NCBI RefSeq assembly: GCF_015482585.1
Contig: NZ_CP049742.1
Location: 1,508,501-1,572,500, forward strand
Length of the DNA stretch: 64,000 bases
From: Mangrovibacillus cuniculi
Lineage (GTDB): Bacteria > Bacillota > Bacilli > Bacillales > R1DC41
Direction of reading: 5' to 3'
Shown piece after piece: positions 9,857 through 18,523 of the stretch. The translations under genes were made by a program, and so were the position numbers. Position 1 is the stretch's first letter; each line of letters opens with the position of its first letter. A model generated the notes under the pieces. The model had not been told where the DNA came from, made no database searches, and worked only from the letters and a program-made list of their open reading frames with translations.

Positions 9857-10868
9857 ATGTCCAACGTAAATATTCTTCTTTACTGATAAATCCTTTTGTT
9901 AAAGCATTGGTTAATTGATGTGGAAGGGTTAACAACTCTTTAGCGTTTCCTGAAACTAAATACTCTTGTAGGTTCTTATCAGACAAAATTTCATAGAGAA
10001 TCGTCTTTTCCTTCGAATATTTTATACTTGAACCATTTGTAGTTACTAATCTTTGTGCAGTAATTCCAATGACGGCTTGTTCAATTTCTAAAGGTTTAAT
10101 GCCAAATTCTTTTAACCTAGTAATAGCACTTTTGGTGTTTTTGGCATGCAATGTCGACAAAACTAGATGACCAGATAAACCCGCTCTTACAGCTATCATT
10201 GCTGTATCACGATCTCTAATTTCACCAAGCATTATCACATCTGGATCATGACGTAAAATTGCTTTAAGACCAGTGGAATAAGTTATACCAGCAGCTTCAT
10301 TGACCTGTACTTGTACAAATCGCTCATCTCTTTTTTCAACTGGATCTTCTATGGTAATAATATGTCTATTCAGTTCTTCCACACAATAACGCATCATACT
10401 ATACATGGTTGTCGTTTTGCCACTTCCTGTAGGACCAGTTAGCAGGATCAGTCCATTCGATGTTGACATTAATTTTTTTAATATGGTTAGGGACTCTGGA
10501 AAAATAGATAAGTTGTCTACATGAAGTACATCGTCAGAGGATAAAATTCGTATGACTAGACTTTCTGTTCCTAGGGTTAAAGGGAGAGTTGAAACACGTA
10601 GAGAAGTATTCAAATCGCTAAATTGGATTGCACCACTTTGAGGTATCCTTCTTTCACTAACATCCAAAGCTGAGATAAATTTTAAATGGTTTACCATTCT
10701 TTCTGCTACATCAATTGGTATCTCTTCATCAAATAATAGTTCATTGGTTTTCCTATATTGGAGGAGGTAGGAGGATTTACGAGGACAAATGTGTACATCT
10801 GTTACTCTCAATGCAATTGCTTGTTGAATGATTTGATTAACTTTACCTTCAATTGAAATGTTGCTCAA
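9846..10868 (-). CDS. comGA: Competence pilus assembly ATPase ComGA
   Basis: Secretion/pilus ATPase (PulE/VirB11 class), 340 aa. Walker A GPTGSGKTTTMYSMM, Asp box IIMLGEIRDRDTA (Walker B) and the His box AGLSGHLVLSTLHA are all visible. The frame is open to 10910, but AAAGGAG lies 8 nt before the TTG at 10868 (MSNISIEGK), which I take as the start. First gene of comG. Besides powering assembly, ComGA is known in B. subtilis to restrain growth in competent cells. A ComK-type AT-box lies upstream. Confidence 0.92.
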   Translation of the reverse strand: MSNISIEGKVNQIIQQAIALRVTDVHICPRKSSYLLQYRKTNELLFDEEIPIDVAERMVNHLKFISALDVSERRIPQSGAIQFSDLNTSLRVSTLPLTLGTESLVIRILSSDDVLHVDNLSIFPESLTILKKLMSTSNGLILLTGPTGSGKTTTMYSMMRYCVEELNRHIITIEDPVEKRDERFVQVQVNEAAGITYSTGLKAILRHDPDVIMLGEIRDRDTAMIAVRAGLSGHLVLSTLHAKNTKSAITRLKEFGIKPLEIEQAVIGITAQRLVTTNGSSIKYSKEKTILYEILSDKNLQEYLVSGNAKELLTLPHQLTNALTKGFISKEEYLRWTYEE

Positions 10869-10918
10869 TTTTTCAACTCCTTTCATTTGGCTAACTACTT
10901 TATTCGACATAAAAACAA

Positions 10919-10931
10919 AAAATCCTCTTTT
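10919..10931 (-). promoter_or_regulatory. Possible ComK AT-box upstream of comGA
   Basis: On the plus strand AAAA-TCCTC-TTTT, an exact AAAA-N5-TTTT half of a ComK box, 51 nt upstream of the comGA start. A functional K-box needs a second AT-box at 8, 18 or 31 bp; I see only degenerate candidates, so this is tentative. Confidence 0.35.
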
Positions 10932-10974
10932 TAACGTATATTATTTTTGATTTGATTTATACTATTACTGTTAA

Positions 10975-11046
10975 TGGGCTATAGCCAAGCGGTAAGGCAA
11001 CGGACTTTGACTCCGTCATGCGTTGGTTCGAATCCAGCTAGCCCAG
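10975..11046 (+). tRNA. tRNA-Gln (anticodon TTG)
   Basis: Seven-base acceptor stem TGGGCTA / TAGCCCA, D-arm GCCAAGCGGTAAGGC, anticodon stem ACGGA/TCCGT around loop CTTTGAC (anticodon TTG), and T-loop GGTTCGAATCC. The discriminator is G and CCA is not encoded. Divergent from comGA. B. subtilis also has a tRNA-Gln at this position. The hairpin at 11080 probably terminates it. Confidence 0.97.
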
Positions 11047-11079
11047 TATGTTACAAAGGAGTATAGGAAAAAAACACTC

Positions 11080-11111
11080 AAAAGGTACATTCAAAGACGA
11101 ATGTACCTTTT
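11080..11111. terminator. Shared hairpin, copy A (terminator of tRNA-Gln)
   Basis: Stem AAAAGGTACATTC / GAATGTACCTTTT with a 6-nt loop, 34 nt after the tRNA. The same stem recurs at 20303, 48718 and 56818. Confidence 0.8.
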
Positions 11112-11178
11112 ATCATGACTTTTTTAGAAGGTTAATACTACATTAACGCAGGATTTGTGCCCACAGTAAAAAACCTTT

Positions 11179-11446
11179 GGGATTGTAGCGGAAGGGGGCG
11201 ACTCCTACGGGAAAGGTGGGTTACTGAGACCCCACAGGAGCATGAACTACCGCGACGAGGAGCGATGTCTAGCTCCTGGTGCGCAGATGCTCGGCAAACT
11301 CAGATGGCCCTGTGGTGGCTGAAGAGCTGCCTCCTCGGTCCCTCCAAGTTTGCTGCCGCATCTAAACGCGCGCCTTCCGCTTTTCAATACAGCAACCCGC
11401 CCCGTGGAAAGCGTCCCCCCTGTAGCGGAAATCCCTGTGCAGTCAC
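11179..11446 (+). repeat. GC-rich intergenic repeat, copy A
   Basis: 268 nt, far richer in GC than the neighbours, beginning GGGATTGTAGCGG and ending AGCGGAAATCCC plus TGTGCAGTCAC. The ends form a short terminal inverted repeat (GGGATT/AATCCC). Internal stems include GTGGGTTACTGAGACCCCAC and AGATGC-GCAAACT (11285-11300) pairing with AGTTTGC-GCATCT (11347-11363). Related copies at 20405 and 48822. Open frames crossing it on both strands lack ribosome sites and codon bias. The whole gap 11047-11501 holds only this repeat and hairpin A. Confidence 0.88.
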
Positions 11447-11501
11447 TCTTAATTCGATCCATCGTTTATTTCAATTAAATAAGGTATTAAATACAAAAAA
11501 G

Positions 11502-11535
11502 CTCTTCTAAAACTAAGTACAGTTTTAGAAGAGCA
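11502..11535 (-). terminator. Terminator of mgsR
   Basis: Perfect 14-bp stem GCTCTTCTAAAACT / AGTTTTAGAAGAGC with a 6-nt loop; on the minus strand it is followed by a T-run. Confidence 0.88.
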
Positions 11536-11548
11536 GTATGTTTATCTG

Positions 11549-11923
11549 TTAAATCGCTAATGAATTCTTTTTATTAGTTAAACTGCGTAACCCTTCTGGA
11601 TTATAACCTACTACAAGCTTCTTACCATCACATAGAATCGGACGACGCAAAAGTTTTGGCTCTTTCACTAATAATTCAATTACTTCGGATAGTGGCATTG
11701 TATCCACATCTAAGTTCAAACTTTTAAATGTCTGACTTCTAGTTGCGAGGATTTCATCTAAGCCTTCTGTTGTTAGTGAGAGGATCTCACGAATTTCTTC
11801 AGCAGTTGGAGTTTCACGGAATAGATGACGTTCCTTATACGAAACACCGTTTTGCGTTAACCATTTTTTTGTTTTTCTGCAAGAAGTACAGCTTGGGTAC
11901 GTATAGAAAATCAATTCATTCAT
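11549..11923 (-). CDS. mgsR: Spx/ArsC-family regulator MgsR (YqgZ)
   Basis: 124 aa ArsC/Spx fold. CTSC redox motif near residues 10-13 in YTYPSCTSCRKTKKWL, then ATRSQTFKSL and the C-terminal LLRRPILCDGKKLVVGYNPEGL block shared by Spx and MgsR. Spx-type proteins bind the RNA polymerase alpha subunit and act in stress responses; in B. subtilis MgsR controls a sub-regulon of sigma B. Start ATG at 11923 follows GGAGGGG; the ORF extends to 11938 without a better site. Confidence 0.82.
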   Translation of the reverse strand: MNELIFYTYPSCTSCRKTKKWLTQNGVSYKERHLFRETPTAEEIREILSLTTEGLDEILATRSQTFKSLNLDVDTMPLSEVIELLVKEPKLLRRPILCDGKKLVVGYNPEGLRSLTNKKNSLAI

Positions 11924-12106
11924 GTTTTTCCCCTCCATATTGTTTTTAACTTACTCATATTGTATACCTAATGTATAACTTTTGTACAGTTATTTAGCGT
12001 AAAAATAATTTATTTTTAGGTTAGAGTTGTACATAATTTGTACATATTTATCTCGAATTAAGCATATATGAAGCATCCTAAGGTTATCTATCCAAAAAAG
12101 GTGTTA

Positions 12107-12136
12107 TTTACATTTGGATGCGTTTTCCTATATAAT
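12107..12136 (+). promoter_or_regulatory. Probable sigma-A promoter of yqgY
   Basis: TTTACA (12107-12112), 18-nt spacer, perfect TATAAT (12131-12136), 35 nt before the yqgY start. Confidence 0.6.
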
Positions 12137-12171
12137 ATTTATGAGTTAATGTGGACAAAGGAGGGACATCT

Positions 12172-12414
12172 ATGGATCGCATGTATCGAATGCTTGGATT
12201 TTGGACAGCAATTTTTGCGGTTATGTTTTATTTAGGGGATATGTATGTACCTGCGCTTCTATTCTTAGGGCAAACAGGATTTTTCATCTTACTGGGGTAT
12301 TTAAAACTATCAGAAAGAATGTATATCTACATATTCGGGGCATACTTAACAACATTTTTTGTTGGATTTACGTACTATACAACGTTTATTATGGTGCCTG
12401 GAGTAGGTCATTAA
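12172..12414 (+). CDS. yqgY: Small membrane protein YqgY (DUF2626)
   Basis: 80 aa with three hydrophobic segments (about residues 7-24, 28-42, 50-72), DUF2626 family, function unknown. Start ATG at 12172 follows AAAGGAGGG; an in-frame GTG 21 nt upstream lies before that site. Monocistronic between its own promoter and terminator. Confidence 0.85.
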   Translation: MDRMYRMLGFWTAIFAVMFYLGDMYVPALLFLGQTGFFILLGYLKLSERMYIYIFGAYLTTFFVGFTYYTTFIMVPGVGH

Positions 12415-12441
12415 TATCAACAATTGATGAACTTACATATA

Positions 12442-12473
12442 AAAAGAGGTGGGGGTTACCCCTACCTCTTTTT
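12442..12473 (+). terminator. Terminator of yqgY
   Basis: Stem AAAGAGGT-GGGG / CCCC-ACCTCTTT followed by T's. Confidence 0.85.
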
Positions 12474-12532
12474 GTTTGCAGTTAAATGGATTGCTTGGTG
12501 CACTAAATGTATACAACAATTGTACAGGTATT

Positions 12533-13165
12533 CTAGAATCCATTTAAGTACGGATTCTCCTCCATTTCCCATCCAATAGTTGTTTCATTCCCATGTCCGG
12601 AAAGTACCACTGTATCTTCAGGTAATGTTAGTAGTTTTGTATGTATAGATTTCATGAGTACGTCCATTGATCCACCGTATAGATCTGTTCTACCAATTCC
12701 TTGTTGGAATAAAGTATCTCCAGCAATAACTATTCCTAGCTCTTTACAGTAAAAAGAAACACTTCCTGGTGAATGGCCAGGTGTATGAAGCACGTTTAAT
12801 GTTATTCCTTCTAGCTCCATCACTTGTTCTTTCGTTAGAATATTTGACGGGCCATCCTTACACACTATTTTACCTAATCCAAACCGCTCTGACCCATTTA
12901 AACTTGCATCCGTTAACCAATTTTTCTCTTTCTCATGAAGGTATACAGGACAATTAAATCTTTCTCTGACTATATCAACAGCACCTATATGATCAAAATG
13001 GGCATGAGTTAACAATATTGCAGCTACTGTTAACCCTTGTTGTTCAAAATGTTTTACTAATCTTGCTCCTTCTTCTCCTGGATCAAATAGGAGAACGCTT
13101 TGATCTTTTTCAATCCAATAACAATTTGTTTGTAAGGGTCCAAGAGGTACTCGGTTCCACTTCAT
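12533..13165 (-). CDS. yqgX: Metallo-beta-lactamase fold hydrolase YqgX (glyoxalase II-like)
   Basis: 210 aa. Binuclear zinc motif THAHFDHIG (HxHxDH), downstream HTPGHSPGS, AGDTLFQ and LSGHGNET ligands are in order. Family members hydrolyse thioesters; in Bacillus a bacillithiol-linked glyoxalase II role is plausible. Start ATG at 13165 lies 8 nt after AAAGGAG; the in-frame GTG at 13174 overlaps that site. Confidence 0.88.
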   Translation of the reverse strand: MKWNRVPLGPLQTNCYWIEKDQSVLLFDPGEEGARLVKHFEQQGLTVAAILLTHAHFDHIGAVDIVRERFNCPVYLHEKEKNWLTDASLNGSERFGLGKIVCKDGPSNILTKEQVMELEGITLNVLHTPGHSPGSVSFYCKELGIVIAGDTLFQQGIGRTDLYGGSMDVLMKSIHTKLLTLPEDTVVLSGHGNETTIGWEMEENPYLNGF

Positions 13166-13383
13166 GACCTTCACTCCTTTTTCTTTTCTACTTTTACTTT
13201 ACCACAAATAGAATATTGAAAGCCTTTTCTGAAATAACCTCGACAAATAATACAAAACCATATAAAATATAGATGATACATATGGTAAAGTTAGTTAAAT
13301 ATTGCTCTTTTTGAGTATAGGCAGGTCAACGGAATCTAAGATCCGCCAAAATATTGCTAACTCGAAACAGAGGGGGTTTAAAC

Positions 13384-13557
13384 ATGGGATTTGCCATAAT
13401 TACAGCTCTTGTGACAATTCTTGCACTATTTGGTTCTTTTAGTGCGCTGAAAAACAAGAACTTAATGGGAATTGTTTTCGGTTTAGGTACTCTAGGGGTA
13501 TTTGGTTGGTTTACAATTATGACAGTTATTAATCACGGTTATCCTGGAGGACATTAA
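13384..13557 (+). CDS. yqgW: Small membrane protein YqgW (DUF2759)
   Basis: 57 aa with two hydrophobic helices (residues 2-20 and 28-50), DUF2759 family, function unknown. GAGGGGG upstream of ATG 13384. Followed at once by a strong terminator. Confidence 0.82.
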   Translation: MGFAIITALVTILALFGSFSALKNKNLMGIVFGLGTLGVFGWFTIMTVINHGYPGGH

Positions 13558-13583
13558 AAAATCGCCAATAATGGCGATTTTTT
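13556..13583. terminator. Bidirectional terminator yqgW / yqgV
   Basis: AAAAATCGCC-AATAAT-GGCGATTTTT, overlapping the end of the convergent pair's intergenic gap. Confidence 0.9.
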
Positions 13584-13593
13584 TTTATCCAAG

Positions 13594-13905
13594 TTAGTCT
13601 AAGTGCTTTTGAACAGCCTCTATTTTCTGTGCCATTTTTCTAGATTTATCACGTCTATCATCAATTCTAATGTTTGTCGCAACTCTATCTAATCCTTTAG
13701 CAAATGGTGCTTCATGTATTTCTTGTACGACTTGCAAGACAACAGCAAGATCTCCTTCTATCAGTGTGCTCATAGGTGTTAATTCAAAATTAATAAGACC
13801 CTCTTCTTTTTTCTTGTTTAATATCTTTTGAATGTCTGCAACATATTTGCTAACACTAGGTGAATCGGTTCCAATAGGAATAACGGTTACATCGACAATA
13901 GCCAA
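13594..13905 (-). CDS. yqgV: Thiamine-binding-fold protein YqgV (MTH1187/DUF77)
   Basis: 103-aa small ferredoxin-like fold protein of the DUF77/MTH1187 family; family motifs VTVIPIGTDSPSVS and MSTLIEGDL are clear. Members bind thiamine or related pyrimidines in some species; role here uncertain. TTG start with AGGAGTG upstream; 6 nt after the yqgU stop, hence same operon. Confidence 0.85.
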   Translation of the reverse strand: MAIVDVTVIPIGTDSPSVSKYVADIQKILNKKKEEGLINFELTPMSTLIEGDLAVVLQVVQEIHEAPFAKGLDRVATNIRIDDRRDKSRKMAQKIEAVQKHLD

Positions 13906-13911
13906 ATCTCT

Positions 13912-14999
13912 TCACTCCTGTTCTTCTATTAGAGAGAAACGTTCTCTTATCTTTATCGAAAACCCAATAGGTTCATCTCCACCTATTATACAAAAATCCC
14001 CTCTTGTCTGACAGCTTAAAGGCTTTGACCAATCTTGAAAGTCTAATTCAATTGGATCTTGATTTTTCTCTGAAACTAAAAATAACTTAAATCCATTTCT
14101 ATAAGCATCAGCATCTGCTTGTGCTAGTGGAGCCCAAAATAACAGGCTGTTATCAGTGGTAAGCGTATAATCACTTAAAAAATAGTCGCCGTATTGTGCT
14201 AGGGCTGGAATTGTTGCATAAAATTCTCTTTCCATTTTGTCATTATATACAGAGTAAGTTAACGTTTCTTTCTTTTCTTCATTAAGAGTAATCACTACCC
14301 ATTTATCTCCATGAAAAGAAAAAGAATAAACATCTTCCACTAAAACTTTATTCTCCCGATTGATTATATTTGTTTCTACTAAATCAGCTAGATAGGATGT
14401 TTCATTCTCCCATAATTGTTGTACAATAGACGTTTCATTTATCAAGAAAAAAAACGGCTCTACACCTTCAATTTCTTTCCAATCCTCATTTACATAAACA
14501 AATGACTGATAACTCCAATCTTCCTTAAATGCCGTAACGGCTAATAACAAATTACCAGATAAATCTGTGGCATTAATATCTATTTCCGTAGAAGGAACAC
14601 TATTCGAAAATATGGTATGTAAATCATTGTTTAAAATGGTTATTTCAGCTTCATACGTTGAGGGGACTCTACGATTACATAACGCTCACTTTGCTCATAA
14701 TAGTTTACTGATTGTATGAACGAATCTGTTTGATATATTTGTCTCGTTTCTTCTGTTTGAGCATTGTATTCTGTAATAATTGTATTACTACCCGTTGTGG
14801 TAACTAATAGATTATCATTCTTACCCCAACTAATGAAATTCAATTGATGACTTTCCTGTAATTTAAATGGGTTCCAAATTGGATTCTCTAGTTCTTTTTG
14901 GTCTTCACTTGGCAAAGTAGGTTGCACAGAAATTTCATCAGAATCACAACTAACTAAAATTCCGACTAAAATAATCAATAACACGGTGAGTTTTCTCAT
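13912..14999 (-). pseudogene. yqgU: yqgU lipoprotein gene split by a one-base frameshift
   Basis: The first frame (14640-14999) has a lipoprotein signal peptide ending in the lipobox LVSC (Cys about residue 18) and stops after VESPQRMKLK. The second frame (13912 to about 14665) continues the protein as STYEAEITILNNDLHTIFS and runs to the end with no ribosome site of its own (the apparent start is TTG 14550). Inserting one C in the run GAGTCCCCTCAACG (plus strand GGGG at 14662-14665) restores a single frame of about 362 aa, close to YqgU lipoproteins (beta-propeller-like). Either a genuine frameshift or a homopolymer sequencing error. Confidence 0.8.
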
Positions 15000-15170
15000 G
15001 TTCCCCCTCCTTTCTCTCTCTTATATGACGTAACATATCACGATTTGTTTCAATTGTGTAACAAATAAATAACAATTATTTACTTTTGAGCCTAAAGTCC
15101 TATATGGTAATTTCATAAAATGTCTAAATCAAGATAACTCCCCTCATAAGTGACAGACACCATTAAGGGA

Positions 15171-15232
15171 ATTCATCTAAGGACAAGCCACATTACGACG
15201 TGGCTAACGATGAATTTTTACTATTAACGTAA
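15171..15232 (-). repeat. Paired structured element, copy 2
   Basis: Homologue of 6147-6206. Outer stem ATTCATC (15171-15177) / GATGAAT (15209-15215), inner perfect stem GCCAC (15187-15191) / GTGGC (15200-15204). As in copy 1, on the minus strand it directly follows a terminator T-run continuing into GTTACGT. The rest of the 15000-15302 gap holds only this and the terminator at 15240. Confidence 0.55.
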
Positions 15233-15239
15233 CAAAAAA

Positions 15240-15277
15240 AGCGAACACAAAATTTCCATAAAAATTCTGCATACGCT
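15240..15277 (-). terminator. Probable terminator of the LysM-carboxypeptidase gene
   Basis: On the minus strand AGCG...AATTT...AAATT...CGCT with internal bulges, then seven T's. Imperfect stem. Confidence 0.55.
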
Positions 15278-15302
15278 CCCATATCTAAAACTTTGACTAA
15301 TG

Positions 15303-16490
15303 TTACTTATATAACGTGACTAAAAACACCCCCAACATTTCTTCGTAGATCTGTTCAAATTGGGATAACGGTAGAGGGTTGATGCCTCTTCCTAGCTCCA
15401 TTGTGAAGCCTGCTTGTTGAAATTCTTGTATAAACCAGTCTTTATACCCCGCATAGCTATCTACATACTGCACACTTCTGTAACCACTCACTCTTTCAAA
15501 GTCTTTCGCTAACTCTTGTGACTCTTCTGGTTCTAATCCTTCATACCCCCAATAAAACTCTTTTCCTTGGGTATGTAGTGCCAGCATTCTTTGGAAAGGC
15601 TTTTCATTTGCTAAATCAGCCATCACTTTAGCTTCTGGCTCGGACAAAGGAGACGGACCTGGATAATCCCTAGGTGCAGGCTCTTTAAAAGGTTTTCGGT
15701 CTCTTTCTATTTCCCACTTAGCAGGATACTGATTGTTTAAGTCAACTCCTCTTATATTTGCTTTCCATCCTGTAAAATCATTACTACCATTATTAATTGC
15801 AAGTATTTCTTCTTTCTTGTTCTGTGGAGGTCCCTTAATGACTAAGTCAACACCATCTGGATTGACCATAGGAATAAAAGACACTTTATTCTTTGTAAAA
15901 AGAGGCTTTACATCTATCCCTCTGATTGCGGATTGATTAGTTAATGCTAATAAGTAATCATTTAAAAATCTCATCAATACCGGAGTGGTAATCCATTCGT
16001 TGGCATGGAAGGATGCATTTATTTGAATTAACCGCTCTCCAGTTCCCACAATGATTTCTTCAATGGGCTTACCCTCCACGCTTCGACCTATGACTTTTCT
16101 ATCGATAAAGGGATAAATCGTTTCTAAACGATCCAAATCTCTATCCAATATGGCAGAATCATAGGCTCGATCGGAAGTAACCACTCGTGAAATTACTTTT
16201 ATCGGGACAATAATTCTTTGACCAATTTGTAGCATGTTTGGAGAAACATCTTGGTTAAGAATCAAGATCCCATCAAGTGGGACGTTTCTCCTGTTTGCAA
16301 TGGAATAAAACGTATCTCCAGCTCGAACAACATAATTCTCCGAAACATACCCTGGAATCTTAATTCTCTGGCCAATTTGTAATGCTGTAGGATTAACATC
16401 CCTATTAGCTTCTAGAAGGATATTTATCGGAATAGCGAAGAGCTGACTGTAATACCATAGTGAATCACCTTTTCGAACTTTGACCTCCAT
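15303..16490 (-). CDS. yqgT: LysM + M14 zinc carboxypeptidase (gamma-D-glutamyl-diamino acid endopeptidase type)
   Basis: 395 aa. Two LysM peptidoglycan-binding repeats (about residues 1-47 and 50-95, each ending in LQIGQRI+IP) precede an M14 domain with zinc ligands in HANEW, NPDGVDL, a later LHTQG histidine and catalytic glutamate in TMELGRG. Related to Bacillus YqgT and endopeptidase I, which cut gamma-D-Glu-mDAP bonds in stem peptides. No signal peptide is visible, typical of this group. AGGGGATTCT precedes the ATG. Confidence 0.88.
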   Translation of the reverse strand: MEVKVRKGDSLWYYSQLFAIPINILLEANRDVNPTALQIGQRIKIPGYVSENYVVRAGDTFYSIANRRNVPLDGILILNQDVSPNMLQIGQRIIVPIKVISRVVTSDRAYDSAILDRDLDRLETIYPFIDRKVIGRSVEGKPIEEIIVGTGERLIQINASFHANEWITTPVLMRFLNDYLLALTNQSAIRGIDVKPLFTKNKVSFIPMVNPDGVDLVIKGPPQNKKEEILAINNGSNDFTGWKANIRGVDLNNQYPAKWEIERDRKPFKEPAPRDYPGPSPLSEPEAKVMADLANEKPFQRMLALHTQGKEFYWGYEGLEPEESQELAKDFERVSGYRSVQYVDSYAGYKDWFIQEFQQAGFTMELGRGINPLPLSQFEQIYEEMLGVFLVTLYK

Positions 16491-16559
16491 AGAATCCCCT
16501 CCAATTTTCTCTCTTAAGACATTCTATGGAGTGGACAAATTTATCATGTATAAATAAAA

Positions 16560-16591
16560 AACGGTGCAATCTTTAAAAGATTGCACCGTTT
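16560..16591 (-). terminator. Terminator of the LTA synthase gene
   Basis: AACGGTGCAATCTT / AAGATTGCACCGTT stem with a 3-nt loop, T-run on the minus side. Confidence 0.88.
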
Positions 16592-16612
16592 CTTAAATTG
16601 TCCTAAATCAGT

Positions 16613-18523
16613 TTACTTCGTTTGGAATTGCTCATTTAGTTCTTCGTTATTGATAACCCCTTCTTCTCCGTAGAAACGAAGTAGATCACCATAAATAATC
16701 TTATCAGAGTACATTAGCTTTTCATCTGCACGAGGTTTTGTCGTTTCACAGCTTTCAGCATCCACTTCTTCACCAGTTTCACGATCATAGCATGCATTTC
16801 CAGCATACACATGTTCATCTGTAATGAAACGGCCGTCTCGAAGTACCACTAAGTCCTCACGATTTTCCGCTAATAGATCGGAACCAAATTGAATATCGCC
16901 TTGTGTATCCTTACCTAGTAGGTGAAGAATAGTTGGGCGTAAATCAACTTGCCCTCCAACGTGATCAAACGTTTTACCTTTTCCTTCATCTGTAACACCA
17001 GGAATGTGAATATACATAGGTACACGCTGTAGCTGAGTACTTACATATGGATCTACATCTTTTCCAAGGTATTGTTTCATAGCAGCGTTGTGGTTTTCTG
17101 AAATTCCATAGTGGTCACCATACATAACAATAATAGAATCTTCATATAAACCAGCATCTTTAAGATATTGGAACATATTCTTAACAGCTTCGTCCATATA
17201 ACGAACTGTTTGGAAATAACGGTTCAAAGTACCTGAATTTGAATCATATTCTGGAATATACTTATCTTCTTCATCCAATACAAATGGGTGATGATTTGTA
17301 AGTGTAATTAACTTAGAAGCAAATGGTTTTGGCATTTCCTTCATATGTTCAACAGATTGTTTAAAGAATGGATCATCTTTCATACCCCAACCAACGGAGT
17401 TTTCTTCATTTACTTCATAGTCATTTAATTCATAAAAACAATCATAACCAAACGCATCATACATAATGTCACGGTTCCAGAAACTCTTATTATTTGCGTG
17501 CATTGTATTAGTAAAATAATTCATACCATTTAACTCTTTTGTTAAGGAGTTATACGTATTTCCTGAATGTGTAAAGAATACTGCACCACGGTCTGTTGGG
17601 AATAAGGAATTATCTAAGATAAATTCAGAATCAGAAGTCTTCCCTTGTGATGTTTGATGATAGAAATTCTCAAAGTACAAACTATCGTCAATGATGGAAT
17701 TTAAGAATGGTGTTACTTCATGTCCATTCATTTCATTATTAATAACAAATGACTGTAATGATTCCAAAGAAATCATAATAACATTTCGACCTTCCGCCTT
17801 ACCAAACCAATCTTTGTTAGGTTCACGGTAGTTTGAATCTATAGCATTTTCAAATTCCGCTAACTCACTTCCATCTGCTAGTGCACGTTGAGCAGAAGTT
17901 TTTGTTTGTAAATAAATATCATATAAATGATAGTTGTACGTACCGATATTCTTTACAAGCAATTCTCGGTCAAATGTACGTGTTAATAGTTGTGGTCTTT
18001 CAGTTTCTGCTAGTCCTACATTCGTAAAAAGTAAAGCTGCAGCAACTAGATAGAACACTGGACGATTAATAAAGCGGAAACCATTCCAATATAAGAATGA
18101 AGGCTTCCATTTAGCTAGTACTGCCAATAAAATAAAGTCTGCAAAATACAGAATATCTGCCAAATTTATTTCTTGTGCAGCAGAACCAGTTAAATCAGCA
18201 AAGTTACTTGTTTGAAATAATACTGGTAATGTTAAAAAGTCATTAAAGAAACGGTAATATGCAACGTTTGCATATAGAATAAATGACGTAACAAAAGCTG
18301 TTATCAGTACATATCTAATACGCGATTTTTCTTTCTTCATAAAGAAAGATAAGCCTAAAACGATCAGCAAGAATGGGAGTGGATTTAAAAATAAAATAAA
18401 CTCTTGCATCGTGTTTTCAATAGTAATACTAAAACTTGTTTTATACACTACATACGTTTTTAACCAAAGTAAGACTGCTGCAATCAATGGGAAACTAATT
18501 TTAAATTTTTTATCGGATGTCAT
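16613..18523 (-). CDS. yqgS: Lipoteichoic acid synthase-family protein YqgS
   Basis: 636 aa: five N-terminal membrane helices (about residues 8-28, 35-55, 62-80, 115-135, 150-165) then an extracellular sulfatase-fold domain. Catalytic features: VIMISLESLQSF (Mn-binding Glu), nucleophile Thr in QGKTSDSEF, VMYGDHYGISEN (Asp-His). Polymerises glycerol phosphate from phosphatidylglycerol, or primes it. ATG 18523 has GAGGAGG upstream; ORF to 18577 lacks one. Neighbour order matches B. subtilis yqgS. Confidence 0.9.
   Translation of the reverse strand: MTSDKKFKISFPLIAAVLLWLKTYVVYKTSFSITIENTMQEFILFLNPLPFLLIVLGLSFFMKKEKSRIRYVLITAFVTSFILYANVAYYRFFNDFLTLPVLFQTSNFADLTGSAAQEINLADILYFADFILLAVLAKWKPSFLYWNGFRFINRPVFYLVAAALLFTNVGLAETERPQLLTRTFDRELLVKNIGTYNYHLYDIYLQTKTSAQRALADGSELAEFENAIDSNYREPNKDWFGKAEGRNVIMISLESLQSFVINNEMNGHEVTPFLNSIIDDSLYFENFYHQTSQGKTSDSEFILDNSLFPTDRGAVFFTHSGNTYNSLTKELNGMNYFTNTMHANNKSFWNRDIMYDAFGYDCFYELNDYEVNEENSVGWGMKDDPFFKQSVEHMKEMPKPFASKLITLTNHHPFVLDEEDKYIPEYDSNSGTLNRYFQTVRYMDEAVKNMFQYLKDAGLYEDSIIVMYGDHYGISENHNAAMKQYLGKDVDPYVSTQLQRVPMYIHIPGVTDEGKGKTFDHVGGQVDLRPTILHLLGKDTQGDIQFGSDLLAENREDLVVLRDGRFITDEHVYAGNACYDRETGEEVDAESCETTKPRADEKLMYSDKIIYGDLLRFYGEEGVINNEELNEQFQTK

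Noticed and set aside
10869-10974. Complete ComK box for comG
   Set aside because: Only one exact AT-box is visible; the partner at allowed spacing is degenerate, so it is listed only as possible.
11157-11510. ORFs on both strands across the GC-rich body at 11.2 kb
   Set aside because: They have no ribosome site and arise from the repeat's high GC; the same frames break in copies B and C.
13912-14999. Two separate genes instead of split yqgU
   Set aside because: The second ORF has a TTG without a ribosome site, and its frame reads on upstream in sense to the exact point where the first frame fails.
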